Of a DNA stretch of 64,000 bases, positions 11,030-22,714 are shown one piece after another. The DNA is from Sabellastarte sp. h YS-2021. Taxonomy: Eukaryota; Annelida; Polychaeta; Sabellida; Sabellidae. The number at the start of each line of letters is the position of its first letter. The stretch's first letter is position 1. Both the position numbers and the translations under genes were made by a program. Below the pieces are notes generated by a model, which was given only the letters and a program-made list of their open reading frames with translations, searched no databases and was not told the DNA's origin. The stretch spans positions 45,544,332 through 45,608,331 of the forward strand of contig OZ024938.1 of the NCBI GenBank assembly GCA_964017235.1, in the 5' to 3' direction.

Positions 11030-13126
11030 CTAGACCTAGCGCATCGGAGAACCGATGCAAATTGTATCCACCGTAAAGACAATGCACCAAAACCTCTAGG
11101 ACCAATAATGAGCAAGTTATAAGCACTTTTAGGTTTGGCTGTCCTCATTTGACCTTCAAGGAGGGGCCCAAGGTCAAATCTGGCCACACCAGAAGATTCC
11201 CAGAGCATGATTTCCTATAGGTTGGTTTACCATCCCAAACCTCTAGGACCAATAAGAAGCGAGTTATAGGCACTTTTACCTTTGGCTATCCTCGTTTGAC
11301 CTTGAAGAAGGGGCCCAAGGTCAAATCCGACCACGCCAGAATATTCCCAGCCCATGATTTTCTATATGCTGGTTTACTATTCCAAACCTCTAGGACCAAT
11401 AATAAGCGAGTTATAAGCACTTTTAAGTTTGGGTGTCCTCGTTTGACCTTGAATAAGGGGCCCAAGGTCAAATCCGACTTCACCAGAAGATTCCCAGCCC
11501 ATGATTTTCTATATGTTGGTTTACTATCCTAAACCTCTAGGATCAATAATAAGCGAGTTATAGGCACTTTTACCTTTGGCTGTCCTCGTTTGACCTTGAA
11601 GGAGGGGCCCAAGGTCAAATCCGACCACACCAGAAGATTCCCAGCCCATGATTTCCTATATGCTGGTTTACCATCCCAAACCTCTGGGACCAATAATAAT
11701 CGAGTTATAAGCACTTTTAAGTTTGGCTGTCCTCGTTTGACCTTGAATGAGGGGCCCAAGGTCAAATCCGACATCACCAGAAGATTCCCAGCCCATGATT
11801 TTCTATATGTTGGTTTACCATCCCAAACCTCTAGGACCAATAATAAGCGAGTTATAGGCACTTTTACCTTTGGCTATCCTCATTTGACCTTGGAGGGGCC
11901 CCAAGGTCAAATCCGACCACGCCAGAAGATTCCCTGCCCATGATTTTCTATATGGTGGTTTACCATCCCAAACCTCTAGGACCAATAATAAGCGAGTTAT
12001 AAGCACTTTTAAGTTTGGGTGTCCTCGTTTGACCTTGAATAAGGGGCCCAAGGTCAAATCTGACTTCACCAGAAGATTCCCAGCCCATGATTTTCTATAT
12101 GTTGGTTTACCATCCCAAACCTCTAGGACCAATAATAAGCGAGTTATAGGCACTTTTACCTTTGGCTGTCCTCGTTTGACCTTGAAGGAGGGGCCCAAGG
12201 TCAAATCCGACCACACCAGAAGATTCCCAGCCCATGATTTCCTATATGCTAGTGTACCATCCCAAACCTCTAGGACCAATAATAAGTGAGTTATAAGCAC
12301 TTTTAAGTGTGGGTGTCCTCGTTTGACCTTGAATAAGGGGCCCAAGGTCAAATCCGACTTCACCAGAAGATTCCCAGCCCATGATTTTCTATATGTCAGT
12401 TTACCATCCTAAACCTCTAGGACCAATAATAAGCGAGTTATAGGCACTTTTACCTTTGGCTGTCCTCGTTTGACCTTGAAGGAGGGGCCCAAGGTCAAAT
12501 CCAACCACGCCAGAAGATTCCCAGCCAATGATTTCCTATATGTTGGTTTACCATCCCAAACCTCTAGGATCGATAATAAGCGAGTTATGAGCACTTTTAA
12601 GTTCGACTATCCTCGTTTGACCTTGAAGGTCAAATCTGACCACATCAGAAGATTCGCAGCACATGATTTCCTATAGGTTGGCTTCACATTGCAAACCTCT
12701 AGGACCAATACTAAGGGAGATATAGGCACTTTTAAAGTCGGCTATGTGGGTTACTTCGGCACTCCGTGGATAACCTTGAATTAGGAGCTTCAAGCTCAAA
12801 TGTGTGCAAGGTTGTAGAGGACATGTATATGTGTCATACATATCACCTATGAAGAGATTCCACCTTCTACCTATGAGGAAGAGCCAGTAGAAAAATGTAG
12901 ATTATTTTCAAAGAAATGCCCGTGGCGGCCATCTTGTTTTTCAGAATGAGGCTATTTTCCTTCCCAGAGAAGCTTACCCCCCAATGAAGATATCCTGCAA
13001 ATTTGGTGAACCTAGCTGCTGTTGTTTTCTTCTTAGAGCATTAACGCCGAAAATCTCTCTACGCGCGGCGGCAGCGGCGTAGCGGACGCTAAACCAAAGT
13101 ATCCACCGGATGCTTCCAGTGGATAC
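11030..13126 (-). mobile_element. Complete non-autonomous Helentron-like (HINE/pearl-type) element, about 2.1 kb
   Basis: In element orientation (minus strand), the 5' end at 13126 reads TATCCACTGG, followed by a roughly 360-bp unique leader with a GC-rich stretch (gcggcggcagcggcgtagcg on plus), then about 11 satellite monomers, then the 3' tail with the 18-nt hairpin (11041-11058) and CTAG at 11030, followed by T. Inverted GTATCCAC/GTGGATAC words sit near both ends, as in Helentron subterminal inverted repeats. The 5' leader recurs at 25937 and 26388, and the 3' tail recurs at 1243-1291. The element splits an older satellite monomer, which fixes both ends to within a base or two. No coding capacity. 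Confidence 0.8.
11095..12750 (-). repeat. 147-bp satellite core of the Helentron-like element, two-monomer alternation
   Basis: The anchor gtttaccatcccaaacc or a variant recurs at about 11219, 11366, 11514, 11660, 11808, 11953, 12099, 12246, 12394 and 12541, with a diverged copy at 12675. Monomers broadly alternate between a form with gaataaggggcc...cttcacc and one with gaaggaggggcc...ccacacc or ccacgcc. That suggests a two-monomer (about 294 bp) higher-order unit, unlike the four-monomer unit at 1-1240. Confidence 0.85.
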
Positions 13127-13435
13127 AAGGATAGGCAAATTTAAAAGTGCTTATAACTCGCTTATTATTAGTCCTAGAGGTTTGAAATGTGGAACCAACC
13201 TATAGAAAATTATGGGCTGGGAATCTCCTGTTGTGGTCAGATTTGACCTTGGGCCTATCCTTCAGGTTAAAAGAGCATAGCCAAACTTAAAAGTGCTTAT
13301 AACTCACTTATTATTGGTCCTAGAGGTTTGAAATGTGAAACCAACCTATAGGAAATCATGGGCTAATAATCTTCTGATGTGGTAAGATTTGACCTTGTGC
13401 CCCTCCTCCAAGGTCAAATGATGAGAGCCAAAAAG
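13127..13435 (+). repeat. Older diverged 147-bp monomers, right of the nested element
   Basis: About two plus-strand monomers, with tgaaatgtg(a)aaccaacctatag at 13185 and 13330, continue the monomer interrupted at 11029. They are more diverged than those inside the element, so the host array was there first. Confidence 0.75.
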
Positions 13436-13640
13436 TGATTATAACTTAAGGAGTCTCAGCCTCTATGTCTTTTATTATTGCTTCTACAGGTTTACTATGT
13501 TCGGGGATACACTGCCAGGTTGCAATAAAAGTGAGCAGCATAACTCTAGCTAAATTAACAATATTAGTTAATTTTTAACAGAGGCAAAATTATCTAAATA
13601 AAGTATATTTACCTTTTAGAAAAAAAGGATTTTTAGAAAA
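13436..13640. other. Short unassigned spacer
   Basis: AT-rich junction between the 147-bp satellite and the 47-bp palindromic satellite. No gene is recognised. Confidence 0.4.
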
Positions 13641-15695
13641 GTAAGGATTTGCAGTTTCTGTGAAAGTGACGCGTCCTTTTCAGAAAAGTGAAGATTTGCA
13701 GTCCCTGTAAAAAGGACGTGTCCTTTTTAAAAAAATGAAGATTTGCCATTTCTGTGAAAAGGATGCGTCCTTTTTTCAAAGTGACGATTTGCAATTTCTG
13801 TGAAAAGGACGCGTCCTTTTTAGAAAAGTAATGATTTGCCCTTTCTGTGAAAAGAACCTTTTTAGAAAAGTGAGGATTTGCTGTTTCTGTGAAAAGGACG
13901 CGTCCTTTTTAGAAAGTAATGATTTACCCTTTCTGTGGAAAGAACCTTTTTAGAAAAGTGAGGATTTGCAGTTTCTGTGAAAAGGACCCGTCCTTTTCAG
14001 AAAAGTGAGGATTTGCTGTTTCTGTGAAAAGGACGCGTCCTTTTTAGAAAAGTGAGGATTTGTAGTTTCTGTGAAAAGGACGCGTCCTTTTCAGGAAAGT
14101 GAGGATTTGCAATTTCTGTGAAAAGGACGCGTCCTTTTTAGAAAAGTGAGGATTTGCTGTTTCTGTGAAAAGGACGCGTCCTTTTTAGAAAAGTAATGAT
14201 TTGCCCTTTCTGTGAAAAGAACCTTTTTAGAAAAGTGAGGATTTGCAGTTTCTGTGAAAAGGACGCGTCCTTTTCAGAAAAGTGAAGATTTGTAGTTTCT
14301 GTGAAAAGGACGCGTCCTTTTCAGGAAAGTGAGGATTTGCAATTTCTGTGAAAAGGACGCGTCCTTTTTAGAAAAGTGAAGATCTGTAGTTTCTGTGAAA
14401 AGGACGCGTCCTTTTCAGGAAAGTGAGGATTTGCAGTTTCTGTGAAAAGGACGCGTCCTTTTCAGAAAAGTGAAGATTTGTAGTTTCTGTGAAAAGGACG
14501 CGTCCTTTTCAGAAAAGTGAGGATTTGCAATTTCTGTGAAAAGGACGCGTCCTTTTTAGAAAAGTGAGGATTTGCTGTTTCTGTGAAAAGGACGCGTCCT
14601 TTTTAGAAAAGTAATGATTTGCCCTTTCTGTGAAAAGAACCTTTTTAGAAAAGTGAGGATTTGCAGTTTCTGTGAAAAGGACGCGTCCTTTTCAGAAAAG
14701 TGAAGATTTGTAGTTTCTGTGAAAAGGACGCGTCCTTTTCAGGAAAGTGAGGATTTGCAATTTCTGTGAAAAGGACGCGTCCTTTTTAGAAAAGTGAAGA
14801 TCTGTAGTTTCTGTGAAAAGGACGCGTCCTTTTCAGGAAAGTGAGGATTTGCAGTTTCTGTGAAAAGGACGCGTCCTTTTCAGAAAAGTGAAGATTTGTA
14901 GTTTCTGTGAAAAGGACGCGTCCTTTTCAGAAAAGTGAGGATTTGCAATTTCTGTGAAAAGGACGCGTCCTTTTTAGAAAAGTGAGGATTTGCTGTTTCT
15001 GTGAAAAGGACGCGTCCTTTTTAGAAAAGTAATGATTTGCCCTTTCTGTGAAAAGAACCTTTTTAGAAAAGTGAGGATTTGCAGTTTCTGTGAAAAGGAC
15101 GCGTCCTTTTCAGAAAAGTGAAGATTTGTAGTTTCTGTGAAAAGGACGCGTCCTTTTCAGGAAAGTGAGGATTTGCAATTTCTGTGAAAAGGACGCGTCC
15201 TTTTTAGAAAAGTGAAGATCTGTAGTTTCTGTGAAAAGGACGCGTCCTTTTCAGGAAAGTGAGGATTTGCAGTTTCTGTGAAAAGGACGCGTCCTTTTCA
15301 GAAAAGTGAAGATTTGCAGTTTCTGTGAAAAGGACGCGTCCTTTTCACAAAAGTGAAGATTTGTAGTTTCTGTGAAAAGGACGCGTCCTTTTCAGGAAAG
15401 TGAGGATTTGCAATTTCTGTGAAAAGGACGCGTCCTTTTTAGAAAAGTGAAGATCTGTAGTTTCTGTGAAAAGGACGCGTCCTTTTCAGGAAAGTGAGGA
15501 TTTGCAGTTTCTGTGAAAAGGACGCGTCCTTTTCAGAAAAGTGAAGATTTGTAGTTTCTGTGAAAAGGACGCGTCCTTTTCAGAGAAGTGAGGATTTGCT
15601 GTTTCTGTGAAAAGGACGCGTCCTTTTTAGAAAGCGAAAATTTGCAGTTTTAAGGAAGCGTCCTTTTCACAAAAGTGAAGATTTGCCGTTTCTGT
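13640..15695. repeat. Satellite of about 47-bp units with an 18-bp perfect palindrome
   Basis: More than 40 units each carry AAAAGGACGCGTCCTTTT, a perfect palindrome with a central ACGCGT, followed by agaaaagtgaggatttgc and agtttctgtg. A minority type lacks the palindrome centre (gaaaagaacctttttag, 42 bp). That type recurs at about 14196, 14614 and 15032, exactly 418 bp apart, which equals eight 47-bp units plus one 42-bp unit, so there is a nine-unit higher-order repeat. The left edge (13640-13800) is more diverged, as expected for array edges. The array ends about 130 bp before the duplicated fucosyltransferase block. Confidence 0.95.
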
Positions 15696-16002
15696 GCATT
15701 CTTATGCACCAAACTAGGGTAAATGTGGGAAATATTTATAGCCTTTTGCAGCAAAAGTATCAAAATGCTGAATTTTTATGCCTAAAAGGGACACTCTGAT
15801 TTTTCCCTTTTAAATCTGAGAGCAGTTCATTTAACAACCATAAAATACAATAATAAATGAGATCCGTGGTTTAGAAGGGACTTAGAAGAAAAGTTTACTT
15901 CCGGGGAAAATTTCACATTACACCTGTTCACGGTTCACGGTATAACGAACTGTGTACTTAATTGTTCTTGTGCGTTGTTTACTTCTGATACTCTATGACA
16001 AC

Positions 16003-16026
16003 ATGAGGAGAATTGTCGAGGTCTGA
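16003..16026 (+). promoter_or_regulatory. Upstream mini-ORF (7 codons) before fucosyltransferase copy 1
   Basis: ATG AGG AGA ATT GTC GAG GTC TGA lies 16 nt before the main ATG, and the same sequence precedes copy 2 (22891-22914). If the transcript includes it, it could damp translation; this is inference only. A TATA-like TTTATAAAAC lies between it and the main ATG, so transcription could also start downstream. Confidence 0.35.
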
Positions 16027-16042
16027 GTATTGTTTATAAAAC

Positions 16043-17095
16043 ATGTTTCCGTCTATCAGACAGCTTTGTTGTTGTTTTAAATGTAACAGAATAATATCTG
16101 CTTTCAGAAATAAAACGATATTTACACGAGATACTTTGTCAAAACTCTTAAAGTATGTTTCTGCAGTTATAAAAGTACTTCAGAGAGTTTACATGCTGGT
16201 GATTTATATTTTATTGTTTTTCATATGTGGGATTTACTATGCAAATGAACTCAGGCATACTTCCTTCATTGGGCCCCGTTTGTACTATGGGAATTCCCAG
16301 ATAATTCACAGAGGCTCAGGGAAATTGGACCAGTCCTGTTGTTACATCACCCATATGATACGTGGTAGGAGATGGCTTGGGAATACATTATTTGTGTATG
16401 CTTCATTTCTTGGCACTGTCACTCAGAATAACTACACACCAGTACTACACCATGATACCACCTTGTCAAAATTCTTTGACACAAGGATACTTTCCGGCCT
16501 GGTGAATGAATCACTGTTTAATACCATTGATTTCAAGTACAGAGGCGAGCCAGGGGCGATTAAGTTTGACCATGACCTGGTGCACAAAAGGCCCACAGAA
16601 AACCTTTCATTGGAAGGTTTTTTCCAGTCTTACTATTACTTTGATCACATAAGAGACACCATCAGGAGAGAGTTTCAATTCAAGGAGATGTATCAGTCGA
16701 AGGCGAAGACTTTTTTAAAGAGGGAAACCGGCCGTATGAACCTCACCTTATGGCACAATGTCCTGAAGATAGGCATCCATGCAAGAAGAGGTGATATGTT
16801 GAACAATGGAAACCGTAAGTTTGGATTCCTTACGGCAGATGAGCATTATTTTAGGAAAGCAATGGATGTGATGAGAGAAAGATACACAAAAGACTGGATA
16901 CTTTTGTGGGTCATTGTTTCAGTAGATATTCCTTGGTGCAGAAGGAATATAAAGCCGCTTCCGGGTGAATTTGCTGTTTTCTCTAATTATGATCCAGCGA
17001 CGGACATGGCTGTTTTAACCTACTGCGATCATGTGATCTTATCAACCGGATCATTTGGCTGGTGGGCTGGATTTCTAGCAGGCGGGGATGTGATC
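16043..17095 (+). CDS. GT11 alpha-1,2-fucosyltransferase-like, 3'-truncated copy joined to retroelement
   Basis: Codons 1-351 match the intact copy at 22931 except for three residues (W/R, G/S and T/A differences, copy 1 first). A type II signal anchor lies at about residues 49-69 (VYMLVIYILLFFICGIYY). The family's HxRRGD motif appears as IGIHARRGDML at about 245-255, and the second GT11 motif as STGSFGWWAGFL near the end. The last 30 codons of the intact copy are absent; at 17096 the reading frame passes without a stop into Ty3/gypsy protease-RT sequence. Both core motifs remain, but loss of the C-terminal strand-helix segment and addition of a foreign tail make normal activity doubtful. It may be transcribed, since 216 bp of 5' flank came along. 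An assembly artefact must be excluded. Confidence 0.8.
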
Positions 17096-20000
17096 AAGGG
17101 CAAACACTACAAGCTGAGATTTCAAGTGGTACCATTGCGTCATGCCCAAAAGCCACTGCTGTCAGCAAATACCTGTGAACATTTAAAATTGCTAACTGTT
17201 AATGTGAATATGTCAGAGAAAATAGAAAGCCTCTCAAAGGAAAAGATTCTCCACAAGTACAAAGATGTGTTTGAGGGTCTAGGCTGTTTCAAGGGAGAAT
17301 ACCACATTCAGATAGATGAGAATGTGAAAGCAGTGCAGCATGCTCCCCGGCGCATTCCTGTGGCAATTCGAGAGGAACTGAAACTGAAAATCGATAAAAT
17401 GGTAAAAGACGGCATTCTAGCTAAAGTAACAGAGCCTACAGATTGGATCAGCAGTCTTGTAGTAGTGAAAAAGCCAAGCAAACTGAGGATCTGCATTGAT
17501 CCAAAGGATCTGAACAGAGCTATTAAGCGTCCAAATTATCAGATGCCCACAATAGAAGAGGTTTTGCCACGCCTCAGGAAGGCTAAGGTTTACTCTGTTC
17601 TTGATGCCAAAGATGGATTTTATCATGTGAAGCTCGATACACCTAGCAGTTATCTCACAACCTTCTGGACTCCCTTTGGAAAGTATCGATACAAACGTCT
17701 TCCCTTTGGAATATCATCAGCGCCCGAAGAGTTCCAGAGGAGACAGCATGAAGCTCTAGAAGGCCTCAGTGGAACTGAGGTGATAGCAGATGATATCCTT
17801 GTCTATGGCAGTGGTGATTGCATGGAAGAGGCAATCTTGGACCATGACAACAATCTCACAGCAGTTCTGGAACGTGCTTGACAAATAAACATGAAATTCA
17901 ACAAGAATAAGCTCAAGTTTAGAGTCACAGATGTACCTTACATGGGACATTTGCTCACATCAGATGGGCTAGCACCAGATCCCATGAAGATAAGCGCAGT
18001 AAAAGACATCCCAGAACCGAAGAATGTCAAGGAATTGCAAAGGTTCTTGGGTTTCATAAATTATCTGTCAAGATTCTCACCTCATTTGTCAGAAATCTGT
18101 GAGCCACTTCATCGGCTTACTGACAAATCGTCACCATGGCTATGGGACAAACCACAACAGCAGGCGTTTGACACAGCTAAAAATCTAGTTACAGTGCAAC
18201 CTGTGCTAAAATTCTATGATGTCAAACAAGAAGTAACACTCCAGTGTGACTCCAGTGAGAAGGCTCTTGGTACAACCTTGATGCAGAATGGACAGCCAGT
18301 AGCCTTTGCATCACGTGCATTATCCAAAACAGAGCAAGCCTATGCTCAGATAGAAAAGGAACTGCTGGCAATTGTTTTTGGATGTGAGAGGTTCAGCCAA
18401 TACCTTATTGGTAAGGAAGCCATAAATGTAGAGAGTGACCACAAGCCCCTAGAAGTTATTTTTCGCAAGTCACTCCTGTCTGCCCCACGACGTCTACAGA
18501 GAATGCTTTTAAGGCTGCAACGCTACAACCTTAAAGTCACATACAAGCGCGGAGCTGAAATGTACATTGCTGACCTGCTGTCAAGGGTACAAGCTCCAAG
18601 AATGAAAAAGGCCAATGATACATTTGAAGTCTTCTGTTCTGAACTCCAGAACATTAATCATGCAGAATATGTACGTGTCTCAGATCAACGTCTACAGCAA
18701 ATCAGAACACATATTCACCAGGACTCTACTTTGCAGTCCCTAATAGGAGTTATTCTGAGTGGATGGCCTGAAAGAAAGGAGGACACTCCAGTGTGCATTC
18801 GGGAGTATTGGCCAATTAAAGAAGAGCTCACTGTCCAAAATGGTATAATATTTAAAGGACACAGAGTGGTAATTCCAAAAGCTATGCGTCCAGAAATGCT
18901 GCTCCGCATACATGCTAGTCACCTTGGAATTGAATCATGCCTTAGAAAAGCAAGAGACATTGTATATTGGCCTCACATGAACTTTGAAATCAAAGAAGCC
19001 ATATCAAAATGTGAAGCATGTCAAGCTTATGCCTCCAACAACAGGAATATGCCATTGCAAACCCCACAACTACCAAACAGGCCATGGAAAAAGGTTGGAA
19101 TAGACATCTTCACCCTCAAAGGAAAAGATTATCTGGTGACAGTTGACTATTTTTCAGATTATTTTGAAGTTGATCCACTGAAATCTACCTCAACTGCAGC
19201 AATAGTGAAGGCACTAAAACGTCACTTCAGCACTCATGGCATACCAGATGAGATAATATCTGACAACGGACCACAGCTAGTGAGTGAGGAATTTGCAAAA
19301 TTTGCAAGTGACTGGGAATTTAGTCACATAACATCATCACCTTATTACAGCCGTTCTAATGGTAAGGCAGAATCTGCAGTGAAAATAGCAAAGAACCTCA
19401 TCAAGAAATGCAAGCATGAAGGAAGTGACATATACAAAGCGCTTCTGGATTGGAGAAATACACCAACTGTCAATATGGACAGCAGCCCAGTCCAACGACT
19501 GATGTCCAGAAGAACTAGGAGTACACTGCCAATGTCTGAGAGTCTACTTCTACCAAGTGTAATTCCAGATGTTAAAACAAAAATTGAACACAAACGCAGA
19601 CTCACAAAACAACAGCATGACAAAAGAGCTTGCAATCTACCACAGCTTGAAATTGGTCAACCAATTTATGTGAAGTCAAAGGCAGGTCAAGAACACAAAT
19701 GGGAAAAAGCCATTTGTAAAGACAAATTGTCAGACAGGTCCTACATTGTAGATGTGAATGGAGAAAGCTACAGAAGAAATAGGACACACTTGAAAGAAAG
19801 CAATGGTCCTGTACAGAATTCTCCAGCAAAGAGTACAACAAGAAAAGATGAAAAGACTAAGGAAAGTGTGAGCAACAGCACAATAAACAACACAGAAGCC
19901 CCAAGAAGAAGCAGCAGGACATCAAAACCTGTAGAAAAATATCAGGCTGGATTTGCTTAAGGACAAAATCTTAAATTTATTCAAAATTTACCAAATGCTA

Positions 20001-20500
20001 AAACTGGGCAGAATAAACCCATGCATTGGTTTTTAAGGGAAGGTAGTCTACCCTTACCCTTAAGTATTTGGTGATAATGTTATGTATACTGTGTAATGCA
20101 TGAATGAATAGAATTCTTTGAAACAGAGACTCATTAAAGACACTCTTCATATTAAATCTTTTTTTAAAAAAGTAAAGAAAAGGGAAGTTGCTAAATTTTG
20201 TTTCAATTTAAAAGAAGGGAGATGTTGGTGTGTCACACTTTATTTCAACAGTAATTTATGTTGGTGTGGGACAGGCTAATTGTCACAGTTTAAGTTCAAC
20301 AGTAATTTAGATTAATGGTTTCCTCTGTGCATGTGCTAAGGGTGAGTCACCAGGAAACTGCACACACAAAGTTCTATGCATGTTTTATAAAATACTTCAG
20401 TTGTTGCTTTGTCACTGGTTAATAAACAGCTTCTTCTGTAACACTTGTTAAATACTTTTACTTTAGTTTGATGCAGCAAACAAACTAAAACACAAATATC
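17096..20500 (+). mobile_element. Ty3/gypsy LTR retroelement, partial fossil
   Basis: Directly after the fucosyltransferase block comes gypsy pol sequence, in order: the end of the protease-RT linker, reverse transcriptase (fingers word KDGILAKVTEPTDWISSLV, catalytic IADDILVYG), RNase H, an H2C2 integrase zinc finger (HASHLGIESC...CEACQ) and a DDE integrase core (VGIDIF, ISDNGPQL). It ends with an integrase tail, and a polypurine tract (AAAAGAAGGGAGA, 20210-20222) leads into a probable 3' LTR starting TGTTGGTGTG. Gag and a 5' LTR are not in the window. The element is broken, with about one break inside the coding part besides the missing front. Coding sequence is otherwise well kept, so it looks young. 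The exact 3' end is uncertain because no second LTR is available for comparison. Confidence 0.85.
20223..20500 (+). repeat. Probable 3' LTR of the Ty3/gypsy fossil
   Basis: It starts with TGTTGGTGTG right after a polypurine tract and contains an AATAAA polyadenylation word near 20422. The end is a guess (terminal CA near 20500), since no 5' LTR is present in the window. Confidence 0.5.
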
Positions 20501-22284
20501 ATTATGCACTGACTTTCAATTGTGTCAGTAATTACTGTAAACCTTTAAAATAAGGCAAACTTGAGAATAAACAGCAGCATGTTGTTATAAAGACTGATGG
20601 GCTATTCTGACAAAAGTTAAATCCATTAAATCTTCACACTCACTTCAGCTGTCTGTTCATCATTATGTGTTTACATTGTCACTCTAACAATAACAAAGCT
20701 TCGTTATGAACCTATTAGCTATGACTCATTTATTGCCCAAAAACATCAAGGTCCGCTTTTTAGCTTCACTTTCTGATATATATTTTTTTAATATGATCTA
20801 TGGCTCTCATACCAGATATTTTATAAAACAGGCCACATTTTATAATTCCCAAGGTCTTTGTGAATAAAATTATATTCAGTGTTTTTTGTGAAAATTATTT
20901 TAAAGGGTTACTATTCTTCAAAATTTACTATATTTTTTCTTGTAATCAACTTAACTAATGTATTTATATACATTGAAGATAATACTGAAGTGCTGAAGTA
21001 ACTGAATATTGATAATTCACTCAGAATATTTTATGATATGCCTTACACAATAATAGTTTCTGCTATATTATGTTTCGAAAGTATTGGATGAACTTTCTCA
21101 TCAGAGGCTGGAGTTTATCAGGCAAAGTTCCCCCCTGAAGTACTAAATTTTGGTGCAAATACACCAGTGGTTTGCACCTGTCCACCTGCACCTGTGCACC
21201 GGTGCATTGCACTTTTTAGTGGTTAATAGTATGTAAACCAATGAAGGGGTGGTTTTTTTTTAGTTTTTTTTAGGTAGTAATACTGATTTTAGTAATCTGG
21301 TTACAATGGGGACCTTAAAGGTGAATATACTTAATACTGTCAAAATATAAAAAGTTGGATTATGAAATCTTGTAATGCAATAGATAAGTATTTTTTCTAT
21401 TTATATGCAACAAAAGTATGACGTTTTCCATATTTGTGCTGTAAAATTGACAAAATCCAAAATGTGGCGAATTTACATCCACTGGCGAATTTACATCACT
21501 TGCTCTACTTACGAAAAGTCCCGGATTTGCCAGACAGAAGAATAAGAAAGGATGTCCATTCTAGCTTTTTTATACGATTTCTATGGTGTGGAGACTACAG
21601 TTGTATATTGAATTTAAGTTTTAGTAACTCCCAGATACCCTCCCACAAATCTCTCGGTGCTTCCGTATGTTTTGAATGGAATATGGCGCCCATATGACAG
21701 AGGTCTGTCCAAAGGGACCATTCCATAGGCCACGCCCACTTCCTGGTTTACGGTATTTTAGTTGTCTCCATGTCAGGCTTTGTCTGACAAACAAATCGCG
21801 AAAATGGCGGGAAATTAAACGTAAACATTGAGTATTTCAAGATATAAGATAAATGAAACGTATTGTAAATGATTGAATGTAGCATATAATAAGCAATTAT
21901 GTAATAAAGTATATTTGCTTTATTGTGACAAAAATTAGAAAATAAATAAACAATTTATTGATCAAAACAAATCCTCGTGTATTGCAGTAAAATGTAAACA
22001 ATGGCAGCTTGGGGACATATATATATACATTTCAGACATTTTAAAGTAGGTAGGATTGATGATATAATTTTTTTATTAAATTATACTTTGGTTTTATTTT
22101 GTTCCATTACCAGAAAGCAATAATATTTACAAATATGTCCCTAAAAATGACCACGTTTTTGTAATTCAAAATGGCGCCGATGAAAACCGGAGGAAATGAT
22201 TGGTTGTTGCTATTGTAGTAAACAGGATGTTTGCCGATTTGCGGTATTTTGATTGACACCGTGGAAAGGTCCAGTAGAATATTG
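20501..22284. other. Gene-free stretch between retroelement and second fucosyltransferase
   Basis: No gene is recognised. It includes a run of CACCTG-like words near 21172-21215 and an 87-codon open frame (21434-21697) that resembles nothing known and has no conserved partner here. Confidence 0.4.
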
Positions 22285-22439
22285 TAGAAATAAAGTCCTC
22301 TGTTTTGTGATTTATAACCCCAGATAATTCACAAATTTCCGGCGAATAACAGACGAGCGCGTAGCGCGAGTCCGTTATTCGCCGGAAAGTTGTGAATTAT
22401 CTGGGGTTATAAATCACAAAACAGAGGACTTTATTTCTA
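22285..22439. mobile_element. Palindromic MITE, 155 bp
   Basis: This is an almost perfect palindrome with arms of about 70 bp (AGAAATAAAGTCCTCTGTTT... and its complement) around a GC-rich centre (gagcgcgtagcgcgag). Both ends abut TA, so the insertion could be a TA-duplicating (Tc1/mariner-like) fold-back element. The assignment to that superfamily is weak. Confidence 0.7.
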
Positions 22440-22714
22440 TTATAAAGACCGCTTTCATTTATTAATCCATAAATATTATTGTAAATATGTTTCTGTACAC
22501 ACCTAGTTGTGGCACTACATTTTGTCTGTATCGTTTATTTCTCTATTATCGGCGATCGTCCAGTTATTGCCTCAGATAATTGTACGCAGAAATATGCGCA
22601 GTGCATTGTTTTTTGTAGTCTGCGCACTTCCGATCTTTATAATATAAACCGAAAACACTTTATTTAATATATATCCAAAGTTATCGATATATGTACATTA
22701 TATTTCTTAAACTA

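Larger units (their letters stand above)
15827..17095 (+). repeat. Segmental duplication, copy 1 (fucosyltransferase block)
   Basis: This 1269-bp block matches 22715-23983 at a constant offset of 6888 bp. By eye only about three substitutions are seen, all in the coding part. It includes about 216 bp of 5' flank and the first 351 codons of the gene. The left edge abuts sequence next to the palindromic satellite, and the right edge abuts Ty3/gypsy sequence. Confidence 0.9.

Noticed and set aside
11286-12676. Repetitive open frames of 60-182 codons on both strands of the 147-bp arrays (also at 1113-1343)
   Set aside because: The period equals 49 codons and the monomer lacks stops in some frames on both strands, so long open frames arise automatically. 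No domain is recognisable, and the array is the core of a non-coding mobile element.
13640-15695. CRISPR-like appearance (regular palindromic repeats)
   Set aside because: There are no unique spacers: the whole 47-bp unit repeats, with a higher-order structure, and the surrounding DNA is animal nuclear sequence.
21434-21697. 87-codon open frame upstream of the second fucosyltransferase
   Set aside because: No recognisable domain, no splice or promoter context, no conserved copy, and AT-rich surroundings.
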